From: Isoperla grammatica
Taxonomy: Eukaryota; Arthropoda; Insecta; Plecoptera; Perlodidae
DNA length: 64,000 nucleotides
Direction of reading: 5' to 3'
NCBI GenBank assembly: GCA_945910005.1
Contig: OX246748.1
Coordinates: forward strand, 14,425,368-14,489,367
The position numbers were made by a program, and so were the translations under genes. Shown here piece after piece: positions 11,762 to 22,350 of this stretch. Each line of letters opens with the position of its first letter. Positions within the stretch are counted from its first letter, which is position 1. The notes beneath the pieces are model-generated. The model had not been told where the DNA came from. It was given only the letters and a program-made list of their open reading frames with translations, and searched no databases.

Positions 11762-11835
11762 ATGTCTACAGGGTTGGGTCAATCGCTTTTAATTAAAGTC
11801 CCCCACTGAAAATCAGTTATGTGACTGAGTGAGTA
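11762..11835 (+). mobile_element. D-family SINE 3' fragment
   Basis: TTAATTAAAGTCCCCCACTG and AAAATCAGTT followed by ACTGAGTGAGTA, matching the 3' end of the D element. Confidence 0.6.
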
Positions 11836-11906
11836 CTCTACTTTTATTTGTTTTGTTAATTTGTTTGTCTGCAACTGCAACAATAACTTATAGAGGACTC
11901 ACTAAC

Positions 11907-12032
11907 ATAATGCGTTTTCCAATGGGCTACACTCAGTGCGCACTGGGGTGCCTATTATATTATTGTGCATTGTTGCTTGAATTGTTAAAGGCGCACTCAG
12001 TGCGGTCCAGTGCGACCATTGGAAAAATTCTC
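11907..12032. mobile_element. Small hairpin element
   Basis: TTTTCCAATGG...CACTCAGTGCGCACTGG on the left is mirrored by GCGCACTCAGTGC...CCATTGGAAAA on the right. About 120 bases, no duplication identified. Confidence 0.5.
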
Positions 12033-12229
12033 CTTTCAGCGCCATTGATAATAATAACAATAAAACAACAATGAAAATTGACAGCTAAACCACTCCTAAT
12101 ATAAGTTTATTTTTTGCTGCACCAGAATGCATCTCGTCTATTTTGAGTACTCTCTAGTGTACATTGTACAGTGTTATGGCCGCTGTATGTATATCCAATG
12201 TACGGGAGAATGGCCGCCAACAATGACCG

Positions 12230-12237
12230 TGACGTCA
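12230..12237. promoter_or_regulatory. CRE octamer overlapping an E-box
   Basis: TGACGTCACGTG joins a perfect CRE to CACGTG, the arrangement seen in the G-family terminus. It may be a G-end remnant. Confidence 0.5.
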
Positions 12238-12559
12238 CGTGAATAGTGTTGTGTCGCGCCGCCAGGTAGCGCTAGTTGTACGCGGCGGCGGCGTGAACGA
12301 GCATAAATTACAAGACCGCAGTACTTACTGTAACCGAGTAATTTCTCACTTGCAATGTTTTTGTCCGTGTTGGCGTGGTAGGTATCGTTAGTAAATAGTT
12401 GTCTTTATCTCGACATCTATATTGCCTGCGATGTTCTATAGTCAATAAAGGCGACCACACACACACACCAGCTACACTATAGACAATACTGATCACCTCA
12501 CCACTTCTCGGCTTCTTCAAGTGATGCTAAGTAAACCATACACAGGCGGTGACACCGCG

Positions 12560-12628
12560 CTCCTACCGTCAGACCGTGGACTTATAATAGTGTAAGTCCA
12601 TGGTCTGACCATGGTCTGACCGCCTACT
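12560..12628. repeat. Perfect-arm hairpin
   Basis: GTCAGACCGTGGACTTA is answered by TAAGTCCATGGTCTGAC, with a second GGTCTGAC following. The arms fit a short foldback. Confidence 0.65.
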
Positions 12629-12800
12629 AGTGTTCGATTTTATTTGCCCGTGTATGAAATAGGCCTAGTCAACGAAATTTAACACATTTTTCTAATTTTG
12701 GAATTTCGTTCCACTTTAAATTGTATTTGAGGGCATTGAAATTCTTGGATCAGCCAACAAGTGTGTTTTTCATGACTACCGAATTTCAATCATTATTCAG

Positions 12801-13003
12801 CTATGCCGATGGAAGCGTATGCTTCTGGTAGGGCCACCCTAGCCGGACAGGTCGAGATGGAGAAGCCAGACGAAAGACAAGCCACGTCCTCTCATTTCCA
12901 TTTTTCTGTCCTTTACGTCCTACTGGTTCCTTTCCTCTAATCCCCCCCGACGTCACATGACCTTGTTGTCGAGTACGTCGTTAAACAACACAAAATCAAA
13001 ATC
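12801..13003 (+). mobile_element. A-family element, copy 3
   Basis: Starts inside the core at AGCTATGCC, so the 5' hairpin is missing. GAAGCGTATGCTTC, TAGGGCCACCCTA and the tail GTACGTCGTTAAACAACA are intact. Confidence 0.8.
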
Positions 13004-13094
13004 CATTGAATAGGAATAAAATCAAATCGATGTATTAGTTTCACGTCGGTATAACAAGTGTAGGACGTCTTGCGAGCCCGGGTTCTAGACTCCA

Positions 13095-13240
13095 GCACGG
13101 CCCGGGTTCTAGTCCCGGGTGCTGCACTGCACCCGCCTGTGATCTCACGGCTTAGACAGGCACACAGCTCCAGCACGGGGCCGCGGGTTCTAGTCCCGGG
13201 CGCTGCACTGCACCCGCCTGTGATCTCACGGCTGAGATAT
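13095..13240. repeat. Direct duplication of about 50 bases
   Basis: GGGTTCTAGTCCCGGG then GCTGCACTGCACCCGCCTGT and GATCTCACGGCT occur twice, 88 bases apart. Confidence 0.75.
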
Positions 13241-13363
13241 TCGACCTTCACTGCTATGATCTGATTTCTTTCCTCTCGACCGAAATGAGTCAGTTTTTGA
13301 TGAGTTCTCATCTCAAGGCTGACATTTGCATAAAGGTGAGTCGATCTTTAACCGACAGACGCC

Positions 13364-13560
13364 CGTGGTACATACCATACCGGAACCATTGCATCTAGTG
13401 GTACATACCATACCGGATCCGTTGCATGTAGTGGTACATACCATACCGGAACCATTGCATCTAGTGGTACATATCATACCGGAACCATTGTTCCTATTGG
13501 TACATACCATACCGGAACCATTGTTCCTATTGGTACATACCATACCGGAACCATTGCATC
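13364..13560. repeat. 33 bp tandem repeat, 6 copies
   Basis: Unit with GGTACATACCATACCGGA and CCATTG. As 33 is divisible by three, frames stay open on both strands across the array. Confidence 0.85.
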
Positions 13561-13764
13561 TGAGGACGAACGGGCAGCAAGTGGTCGGCTTGAGAATAGC
13601 ACACTGTACACTGCACTATCACAAGCACATCCCTTATCTGTGTCACAAGTGTTCTAGCCACAACGCGAGAGAAAATGCAGACAAACTGTCTGAGAGGTCC
13701 AAACTTCACGGAACTAGAAGAGAACTGGCTGGCTAGTAAACCTAGCAGAGAAGATAATAGCAAC

Positions 13765-13856
13765 GGGGGGGGGGGGGGGTAAGTCACCCTTAGTACAACT
13801 AGATTACAAAGCTGCATAGAAGCAAACACAAACAACTACCATGGGGGGGGGGGAGG
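13765..13856. repeat. Two poly-G tracts
   Basis: About 13 G near 13766 and about 11 G near 13842, separated by ordinary sequence. Confidence 0.8.
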
Positions 13857-13984
13857 GGGATGAGTCAATTGACATTACATACGCGGAACTGAAGCAAGTA
13901 AACAAACCAGTCACTTGAGGGATCGGAAACAATAAACACTAGAAAAGACTTTGGAACTAAGAATATGAATATTGGCCCGAACGT

Positions 13985-14045
13985 GTTGTATTCAAACAAC
14001 GATTGTATTCAAACAACGATTGTATTCAAACAACGATTGTATTAC
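13985..14045. repeat. 17 bp tandem repeat, about 3.5 copies
   Basis: GTATTCAAACAACGATT is repeated exactly. Confidence 0.9.
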
Positions 14046-14158
14046 CCAATATGATATGTCTCCATACATTATCCACGCTGGATTTGGCTTCAAAACCCGT
14101 AAAATAATTTATATTCCTATATATTATGTAGTTTGATATTAATTGTCGTAACAATGAC

Positions 14159-14238
14159 GCCCCCCCCCCCCCCCCCCCCCCGTTCGCGACACGTTTAGAC
14201 GACATACGACAACATTTTCGTCAAGTACTTGTTTACAT

Positions 14239-14313
<75 letters not shown>

Positions 14314-14352
14314 TTAATAATAATAAAAATAATAATAATAATAATAAAAACA
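14159..14352. repeat. Poly-C tract and (AAT)n microsatellite
   Basis: About 21 C at 14161, then from 14240 a long AAT triplet run with occasional AAA interruptions. Confidence 0.9.
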
Positions 14353-14395
14353 ACAACAGCAATAATATTGTCCAATTCACTAGTTGTGTATATGA

Positions 14396-14475
14396 CAGTA
14401 TTGCTCAGACAGCCGGGAATCGAACCCGGTGCTCAGACTGGAGACAGGTTGCGTCATTAACCAGCCTAAGTGGGC
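14396..14475 (-). mobile_element. tRNA-like sequence, probable SINE head
   Basis: On the minus strand GGGTTCGATTCCC forms a T-arm with a perfect B box, and TTAGGCTGGTTAATGACGC lies upstream at A-box distance. No acceptor stem pairs, so it is not a functional tRNA. Confidence 0.45.
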
Positions 14476-15480
14476 GGAAGTCGTCCGTCATAGTTGTTCA
14501 AATAATCGAACGTAATTCCTGAACCTTGGAAACAAAGGGTTAGTCGAGGCGTAAAATTGAGTCATCTTCGATTTGCCAAGATCATCATCATCACCGTCGC
14601 CGTCTCGTCATTGTATTCAAATATGTCGGGGCGATCCAAGGTCTGAGATACCTGCCTACCTGTCTGTAACATGCCATGCAGCGAGGGCCATCGAGAGAGG
14701 GCAGTGGGTGTCAACCCGAGGAAAATGTAAGCATGAACGATCTGCTTTTAACAGGGATACACTCATTTTTTTCTTTCTTTTCGGGTTACAGAAAACATCA
14801 TAACACATAAACACGACAATGTTTACAGGTACAATGCTTGATGCCCTTCTAAATTTAAGAGCTATATTAAAAATAATAAATTTAAATACAGAAATCAATT
14901 AATTATATCGATAGTTCAGTGGAGATAATTATACGACTATTAGCTTAGGTAGGTGAATAAATTTTAAACTAAGAACGTAAAATGAGAAAACGATTAAATA
15001 TACTTTCAATTAGTATAAATAGAATGAACCTAAGAGGTCAAATAGAGTCATGACTCATGAGTCATGAGAACGCTTCAAGATATTGAAAACCTGATTGATA
15101 CCCGGCCCGGTATTTGGTTTTGCATCAGCTAAACGATGAGTTTAAAAACTTTCGAAATTCATTGTTTAGAATGTTATTTCTCATATGAATTAATTAATTA
15201 TAGTCTATTTAATTAATTCTGTATAATTGTGTTATTCTGCAATTTTAATTAACAATTCAATTATTCATTCATTCATTCGTTAAAGAAATAACCATAGTAA
15301 CAAATATAATATAAAAACGTTTTTTAATTCATCTTTTTCAAACCAAATCCCGAGTATTTATCACTTTTTCAATATCTTGGATCTTTCTCAAGATATCGAT
15401 AAAAACACATTAATGTAGCGAGTTTAAAGATAATCCACATATCAGCTTTCCCATCATAGATTAACCGCGTATGTTCATGC
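14476..15480. other. AT-rich spacer
   Basis: No coding sequence or repeat family recognised. ATGACTCATGAGTCATGA near 15049-15066 is a compound AP-1-like palindrome. Confidence 0.4.
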
Positions 15481-15481
15481 A

Positions 15482-15655
15482 ACAATACTAATCGAGACGA
15501 TAATCTTTGAAGAAGAGCCTGAAGGACCGTATAGCCAGGAGCAGGCTACGTGCCGTGATGCCCACTGTACATGCAACGACACTAATCGAGACGATAATCT
15601 TTGAAGAAGAGACTGAAGGACCGTACAGCCAGGAGCAGGCTACGTGCCGTGATGG
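15482..15655. repeat. Tandem duplication of about 100 bases
   Basis: ACTAATCGAGACGATAATCT, GAAGGACCGTA and AGCAGGCTACGTGCCGTGAT occur twice. The last motif resembles the AGTAGGCTACGTGCCGG box of the I family. Confidence 0.75.
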
Positions 15656-15731
15656 TCCCACTTCATCACTAATTATAACAATTGAAACCGACAGCTCGCG
15701 CGTTAGCTAATTCGTTCCACATAATTTGTCC

Positions 15732-17141
15732 GTGCATACAATGGCTAGTTCAACTGTCACCGCCCCCTCTAGAAGGTGTCAATTAGTGTTCGTGTGACCG
15801 GGGGCAAGGCGGTGTGCGGTGTGTTATACAGGAGGCCATGACGACGTACGCGTGCATCATCTAATGGCCGTGACATGACCGTCTTACCTATCTAGAGGGC
15901 AGTGTTTGGGCTAGTGCACACAATGGCTAGTTCAACTGTCACCGCCCCCTCTAGAAGGTGTCAATTAGTGTTCGTGTGACCGGGGGCAAGGCGGTGTGCG
16001 GTGTGTTATACAGGAGGCCGTGACGACGTACGCGTGCATCATCTAATGGCCGTGACATGACCGTCTTACCTATCTAGAGGGCAGTGTTTGGGCTAGTGCA
16101 TACAATGGCTGGTTCAACTGTCACCGCCCCCTCTAGAAGGTGTCAATTAGTGTTCGTGTGACCGGGGGCAAGGCGGTGTGCGGTGTGTTATACAGGAGGC
16201 CGTGACGACGTACGCGTGCATCATCTAATGGCCGTGACATGACCGTCTTACCTATCTAGAGGGCAGTGTTTGGGCTAGTGCACACAATGGCTGGTGCAAC
16301 TGTCACCGCCCCCTAAAGAAGGTGTCAATTAGTGTTTGTGTGACCGGGGGCAAGGCGGTGTGCGGTGTGTTATACAGGAGGCCGTGACGACGTACGCGTG
16401 CATCATCTAATGGCCGTGACATGACCGTCTTACCTATCTAGAGGGCAGTGTTTGGGCTAGTGCACACAATGGCTGGTGCAACTGTCACCGCCCCCTAAAG
16501 AAGGTGTCAATTAGTGTTTGTGTGACCGGGGGCAAGGCGGTGTGCGGTGTGTTATACAGGAGGCCGTGACGACGTACGCGTGCATCATCTAATGGCCGTG
16601 ACATGACCGTCTTACCTATCTAGAGGGCAGTGTTTGGGCTAGTGCACACAATGGCTGGTGCAACTGTCACCGCCCCCTAAAGAAGGTGTCAATTAGTGTT
16701 CGTGTGACCGGGGGCAAGGCGGTGTGCGGTGTGTTATACAGGAGGCCGTGACGACGTACGCGTGCATCATCTAATGGCCTTGACATGACCGTCTTACCTA
16801 TCTAGAGGGCAGTGTTTGGGCTAGTGCACACAATGGCTAGTGCAACTGTCACCGCCCCCTAAAGAAGGTGTCAATTAGTGTTCGTGTGACCGGGGGCAAG
16901 GCGGTGTGCGGTGTGTTATACAGGAGGCCGTGACGACGTACGCGTGCATCATCTAATGGCCTTGACATGACCGTCTTACCTATCTAGAGGGCAGTGTTTG
17001 GGCTAGTTCAACTGTCACCGCCCCCTCTAGAAGGTGTCAATTAGTGTTCGTGTGACCGGGGGCAAGGCGGTGTGCGGTGTGTTATACAGGAGGCCGTGAC
17101 GACGTACGCGTGCATCATCTAATGGCCGTGACATGACCGTC
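15732..17141. repeat. 182 bp satellite-like array, about 7.7 copies
   Basis: The marker GTGCAYACAATGGCT begins at 15732, 15914, 16096, 16278, 16460, 16642 and 16824, exactly 182 bases apart each time; the final unit is truncated at its start. Units differ by very few substitutions (for example CTCTAGAAGG against CTAAAGAAGG), which indicates recent amplification or homogenisation. Confidence 0.95.
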
Positions 17142-17324
17142 TGCTTGCATGGGCTACACAGTTAGAAATTCTGATTTATTTACGTCGTTCACTCCAAAAT
17201 ACCAGACTGGGGCACAACATGACTCTTCAATAAGTTGTAGATATATTTAACATGAAGACATTCAGGATCAGATCAGGATCGAACTCACGACCCACATAAC
17301 TGTCAGCGCCTCAACACCTCCACT

Positions 17325-18812
17325 AGGCTTCGAACCCTGGCCCCCGGCGGCCCCTCTAAGGTAGACGGCCCCAGGCTTAGAACCCTGGCCCCCGGCGGCC
17401 CCTCTAAGGTAGACGGCACCAGGCTTAGAACCCTGGTCCCCGGCGGCCCCTCTAAGGTAGACGGCACCAGGCTTCGAACCCTGGCCCCCGGCGGCCCCTC
17501 TAAGGTAGACGGCACCAGGCTTCGAACCCTGGTCCCCGACGGCCCCTCTAAGGTAGACGGCACCAGGCTTAGAACCCTGGTCCCCAGCGGCCCCTCTAAG
17601 GTAGACGGCACCAGGCTTCGAACCCTGGCCCCCGGCGGCCCCTCTAAGGTAGACGGCACCAGGCTTCGAACCCTGGTCCCCGACGGCCCCTCTAAGGTAG
17701 ACGGCACCAGGCTTCGAACCCTGGTCCCCGACGGCCCCTCTAAGGTAGACGGCACCAGGCTTGGAACCCTGGCCCCCGGCGGCCCCTCTAAGGTAGACGG
17801 CACCAGGCTTAGAACCCTGGTCCCCAGCGGCCCCTCTAAGGTAGACGGCACCAGGCTTAGAACCCTGGCCCCCGGCAGCCCCTCTAAGGTAGACGGCACC
17901 AGGTTGAGAACCCTGGTCCCCAGCGGCCCCTCTAAGGTAGACGGCACCAGGCTTAGAACCCTGGTCCCCAGCGGCCCCTCTAAGGTAGACGGCACCAGGC
18001 TTAGAACCCTGGCCCCCGGCGGCCCCTCTAAGGTAGACGGCACCAGGCTTAGAACCCTGGTCCCCAGCGGCCCCTCTAAGGTAGACGGCACCAGGCTTAG
18101 AACCCTGGTCCCCGGCGGCCCCTCTAAGGTAGACGGCACCAGGCTTAGAACCCTGGTCCCCGGCGGCCCCTCTAAGGTAGACGGCACTAGGCTTGGAACC
18201 CTGGTCCCCGGCGGCCCCTCTAAGGTAGACGGCACCAGGCTTAGAACCCTGGCCCCCGGCGGCCCCTCTAAGGTAGACGGCACCAGGCTTAGAACCCTGG
18301 TCCCCGGCGGCCCCTCTAAGGTAGACGGCACCAGGCTTCGAACCCTGGCCCCCGGCGGCCCCTCTAAGGTAGACGGCACCAGGCTTGGAACCCTGGCCCC
18401 CGGCGGCCCCTCTAAGGTAGACGGCACCAGGCTTAGAACCCTGGTCCCCAGCGGCCCCTCTAAGGTAGACGGCACCAGGCTTAGAACCCTGGTCCCCGGC
18501 GGCCCCTCTAAGGTAGACGGCACCAGGCTTAGAACCCTGGTCCCCGGCGGCCCCTCTAAGGTAGACGGCACCAGGCTTCGAACCCTGGCCCCCGGCGGCC
18601 CCTCTAAGGAAGACGGCACCAGGCTTAGAACCCTGGTCCCCGGCGGCCCCTCTAAGGTAGACGGCGCCAGGCTTCGAACCCTGGTCCCCGGCGGCCCCTC
18701 TAAGGTAGACGGCGCCAGGCTTCGAACCCTGGTCCCCGGCGGCCCCTCTAAGGTAGACGGCACCAGGCTTCGAACCCTGGTCCCCAGCGGCCCCTCTAAG
18801 GTAGACGGCGCC
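17325..18812. repeat. 48 bp minisatellite, 31 copies
   Basis: Unit of 48 bases with GGCCCCTCTAAGGTAGACGG and AACCCTGGYCCCCGGC. Copies differ at two main sites: TTCGAA, TTAGAA or TTGGAA, and GGCCCC or GGTCCC. Since 48 is divisible by three, very long frames are open on both strands (a 16-residue repeat each); I treat these as artefacts. Eleven units carry GGTTCGAAGCC on the minus strand, which fits the Pol III B-box core. Confidence 0.95.
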
Positions 18813-19136
18813 TGCGCGGTCTGACGCCTCCTTGAATCATCGGCGACGCAACTGAAGCGCGTCGGACTTAGCCCGGTGATCCACCAGACCGCGACCATCT
18901 CAAGCCAGGCAGCTGCGTGGGCCCGACAGTTAGCATTCGGTGCTTTACGCCAGCCAGCTAGGTCATCCGTTGCACGGCGCGGGGTCGCCACAAGGACATA
19001 CAGAACAAGGGGATTTAGGGAGCTGGTGGGGGTTTAGATCGCAAAGAGAGCCGCCGCAAGAATTAAATCATGGATTTAGGTTCTTTTAACAACAAGTGTT
19101 AATGTTATTCGCGTAAAGTATTTAGAAGTGTCCTGC
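18813..19136. other. GC-rich flank of the 48 bp array
   Basis: Continues the open minus-strand frame for about 60 non-repeat residues, but no ATG was seen at its upstream end and no domain was recognised. Confidence 0.35.
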
Positions 19137-19395
19137 CCATGGACTGCTTGCTACCTTATCGTGGTGGGCAGATTTGCGTGCGTTGATGATCCCGAGAGCT
19201 ATGCCGGCGGAAGCGTAGACTATGCTTCTGGTAGGGCCACCCTAGCCGGACAGGTCGAGAAGGAGAAGTCATACTAAAGGCAAGTTTTCTTTTTCCACCT
19301 CTTCTTACGACCTTCTTGTCCCGCTCTCCCAAACACCCCCGACGTTATTTGATCATAGTTGTCGAGTATACGTCGTTAAACAACAAATAATCAAA
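19137..19395 (+). mobile_element. A-family element, copy 4
   Basis: Full-length from CTGCCCATGGACTGC to GTCGTTAAACAACAAATAAT. The core hairpin carries a small insertion (GAAGCGTAGACTATGCTTC). Confidence 0.85.
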
Positions 19396-19780
19396 AGCTT
19401 GCATCGGTCGCTCGCAGGTGCAGCGACCATTATGAGATGCAGAGACCGTCAGTGACCACGACAACGGTGGACACCGAGCCATCAACCTCTTGTAAAGAGG
19501 GAACCGCCCTCCGACCTCAGCAATGCCGCGAGTTCAGGTTCTCCACCCATCCTCGCGAGTGACTCATCTGCGGTGGATCGTGCTAAACGTCTGTCTGTCT
19601 ATGTGTCACGCCTCCTGACCTGTGATCGCGATTCTTCACGTGCCTGTGAAGTGAAGATGGACCACTCTAGCTGGCAGTGGCTTCTCTACTCGGGGCGTGG
19701 AGACTTTGCGTTGCGCAGTCACACAACCGTGTTGGCCAAACTCTGTTCTTGTTGCTCAACTCCAAATCTCAATACACAAT
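19396..19780. other. Spacer between two A copies
   Basis: 385 bases of mid-GC sequence with no recognised repeat or domain. Confidence 0.4.
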
Positions 19781-20016
19781 CCTGCCCAAAGATGCTGCCT
19801 TATTGTGAGGGGCAGGTTTGTGTGCTTTGCTGATCCCGAGAGCTGAAGCGTATGCTTCTGGTAGGGCCACCCTAGCCGGCCAGGTCGAGGAGGAGAAATC
19901 AGACGAAAGGCAGTCCACGTCTTCCCCTTTACTATTCCTACTTGTCCCTTTCCTCCAAACACCCCCGACGTCATATGTTCACGATTGTCGAGTACGGCGT
20001 TAAACACCAAATAATA
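19781..20016 (+). mobile_element. A-family element, copy 5
   Basis: Starts CCTGCCCAAAGATGCTGCC. It has a 9-base deletion removing TATGCCGGCG before GAAGCGTATGCTTC, then an intact TAGGGCCACCCTA loop and tail. Confidence 0.85.
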
Positions 20017-21515
20017 AAACAAATAAATTAATCAATAAACAATTAGTAGACAATCAAACTCAAGCTTCAAAGACGATCTTGCCGATGTCACTGTGGGACT
20101 GTGTGAGAAACAATTTACCGTCCTCGGTGGCTACTATACCTTACTACATAACCAACTCATTTATAAAAAAAACTGATTTACAAAGGAGGATAATAGGACA
20201 ATAATGAAGGACAATACATATACAACTATACAATATACAATGAAACTCGAGGAAAAACACTAAACAAATAAAATACAAAAGATAATATAGCAAAACTAAT
20301 AATATATAGTAAAGAGAACTTGAACAATACAAAAAATATTGGATAGTGAAAGTAGTATTTGTATTTAATTTTTATATTTATGATTATTATTTAAATAAAA
20401 CATACCAGTACCACACGTACAGTATCCACGGTCATGAAAAATTAAAAACCACTCACCAAGTATGTTAGTTTTCGAGAGCGTCCACTCCCTTCCTCAGACA
20501 CTGTTCGTGTGGCGTGATTTATTCAAAATATCTCCCGGTCTTAAAGTCTTGGTTTCATCATTATGACTATCATGTTTTATGAGTTATTTGGTTTAAGATA
20601 GACTTGACAGTCATCGTGTCTACACAATATTGACGGAGTTCCTCTTGGCTTGCATCTAATAAAGTAATAGTTACCACATAATTGCAATGACCACCAGCGA
20701 AATATCCGACAAATACCGCTAACAAGATGATTTAATTCCGAGTTTTTGGTTTAATCCATCTCTTTGTGCGCAGATTAGAGTTTATCTGGAAAGATTCGGC
20801 CGAATATCGTTATATGAGATCACGATTCCTTCCAAAATAACACAGTTGCTCGTCGAATATCAGGAGAAGATGAAGCTAATAAGTATGTTTAACTTGAGAG
20901 CGTTTTTTTTCTATGAATTTCAACGTTTTGACACATATTTTTTTCTCGGAAAGTAATCAACATAGAAAACTGAAGTTTTTCGAATAACGTGAATCACTAA
21001 ACTTTCCGAGCCTTAGGTCTGAATTCACCAAACTTTGTTTATCTGCGATTTAATAATCTGGTTTGGTTATTATATCATGGTTTCAACAAACATTACAGAC
21101 ATTGTGTCTTCTTGCACGCGCCATTTTGTTTGGAGCAAATCACCGATTAATGCTGTATGACCACCTAGCCTGCGAACTCCGATTTTGATCTGTTAAAGTG
21201 CTTTAAAATGTGTTTAAATTCTCCCAAATGTAAATCAAAATATGTAATTCTGTAGAGAATTGAGTGCTCTTTATTATGATTGCTTCTTTGTTCCAAACAA
21301 TATTTCCGTTTTTCAGATGATCTTACTAGCCTATTGTAATGTGATGTTGCGGAACATCTTTCACACCTAACTAAGAACACCTGCAAAATTGAAATATTTA
21401 TTGGAATAAAAGCTCATTTATAAGAAAGGGCATTCAATTCACTAAAGGATGGCATATTTTGATTTTCTTTTGGGACAATTTAAACCCAGTTTAATGCAAT
21501 TTTAACAGACAAAAA
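20017..21515. other. AT-rich spacer
   Basis: About 1.5 kb with no ORF of interest and no recognised family. Confidence 0.45.
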
Positions 21516-21519
21516 TCGG

Positions 21520-21668
21520 GTGTTCCACAGTAACCTTGTGAATGCTGACGTCATTGATGAGTGCGTCAAAGCCAATCAGCGGGTGACTTTTATAAATACT
21601 GACTTTTGATTGGTCAATGCTTCACTCATCTATGACGTCACCATCAACAAGGTTGCTGTGGAACGACT
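21520..21668. mobile_element. F-family hairpin MITE, copy 1
   Basis: Ends GTTCCACAGTAACCTTGT and CAAGGTTGCTGTGGAAC. Inside, two TGACGTCA octamers (21546 and 21633) and CCAATCAGC/GATTGG boxes are arranged symmetrically, as in copy 2 at 43760. Confidence 0.75.
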
Positions 21669-21996
21669 CTAAATAAAATGATGAAACTAACATTTTCTAT
21701 GGAGTTTGACAGGCACTAACTTCCACCCCCCTCGTAGTCGGTTGGAACGGAAAGCGATTCCGAGGGGTACATTTACTCCGTATATTCATATTTCTATTCC
21801 ACGAGTATTTATGAGAGTTTTTGCTCGCGGGCAGCAAGTTTGGCGTCCGTTGGGGAAGCTCGTAAACAAACTCCCCGGCTCCTATTAACTTATCTGCTGG
21901 AGCCAATTGGGCGCGATTAGTCTCGAGTAGAGACTTCGAAAACCACGGCTTTCTCAACCCTTCGGTGAACCCCTGTTTGACCCCGTATTTGCAACC
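21669..21996. other. Spacer with 114-residue open frame
   Basis: A minus-strand frame is open through here but shows no domain and overlaps the MITE on its left edge. Not called as a gene. Confidence 0.35.
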
Positions 21997-21998
21997 TA

Positions 21999-22180
21999 AA
22001 GCCTGTATTACACGGCCAAACTTTTTCATCCAACGGTCCAACTCCTTGAATTCAAGGACAAAAGCGCATCAAAACAGTCAGTATGTAGTCAAATACAACA
22101 ATAGAAATTATTTATTGATGCTTTTGTGTCCTTGAATTCAAGGAGTTGGATGATAAAATTTGACCGTGTAATACAGGCTT
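21999..22180. mobile_element. Hairpin MITE flanked by TA
   Basis: Ends AAGCCTGTATTACACGG and CCGTGTAATACAGGCTT are perfect 17-base inverted repeats; CTCCTTGAATTCAAGGA is mirrored inside. TA at 21997-21998 and 22181-22182 fits the TA target of Tc1/mariner-type elements. The end CAGGCTTTATA is repeated once just outside. Confidence 0.75.
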
Positions 22181-22206
22181 TATACAGGCTTTATAGACAA
22201 TTTACA

Positions 22207-22350
22207 GAACTGATCTAGATGGCCGTGATTACTTCTATCTAAGGGTTCTCGATAGATCAATGACAACAATGCTCAACAATAACAACTAGTTTTCAAAATT
22301 CAAATGTTATGTTAAGGTGCATTTATCACTGTTGTGCATTGTTGTCATAC
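22207..22350. mobile_element. E-family MITE, copy 2
   Basis: GATCTAGATGGCCGTGATTA, then the internal inverted pair ACAACAATGCTCAACA and TGTTGTGCATTGTTGT. Closely matches 47725-47870. Confidence 0.7.

Noticed and set aside
17303..18991. 562-residue minus-strand frame and a 306-residue plus-strand frame with 16-residue repeats
   Set aside because: Both come from a 48-base tandem unit divisible by three. No ATG was seen at the start of the minus-strand frame, there is no domain outside the repeat, and differences between units are not biased to third positions.
21697..22041. 114-residue minus-strand frame
   Set aside because: No recognisable domain, runs into a MITE terminus, and composition matches non-coding flanks.
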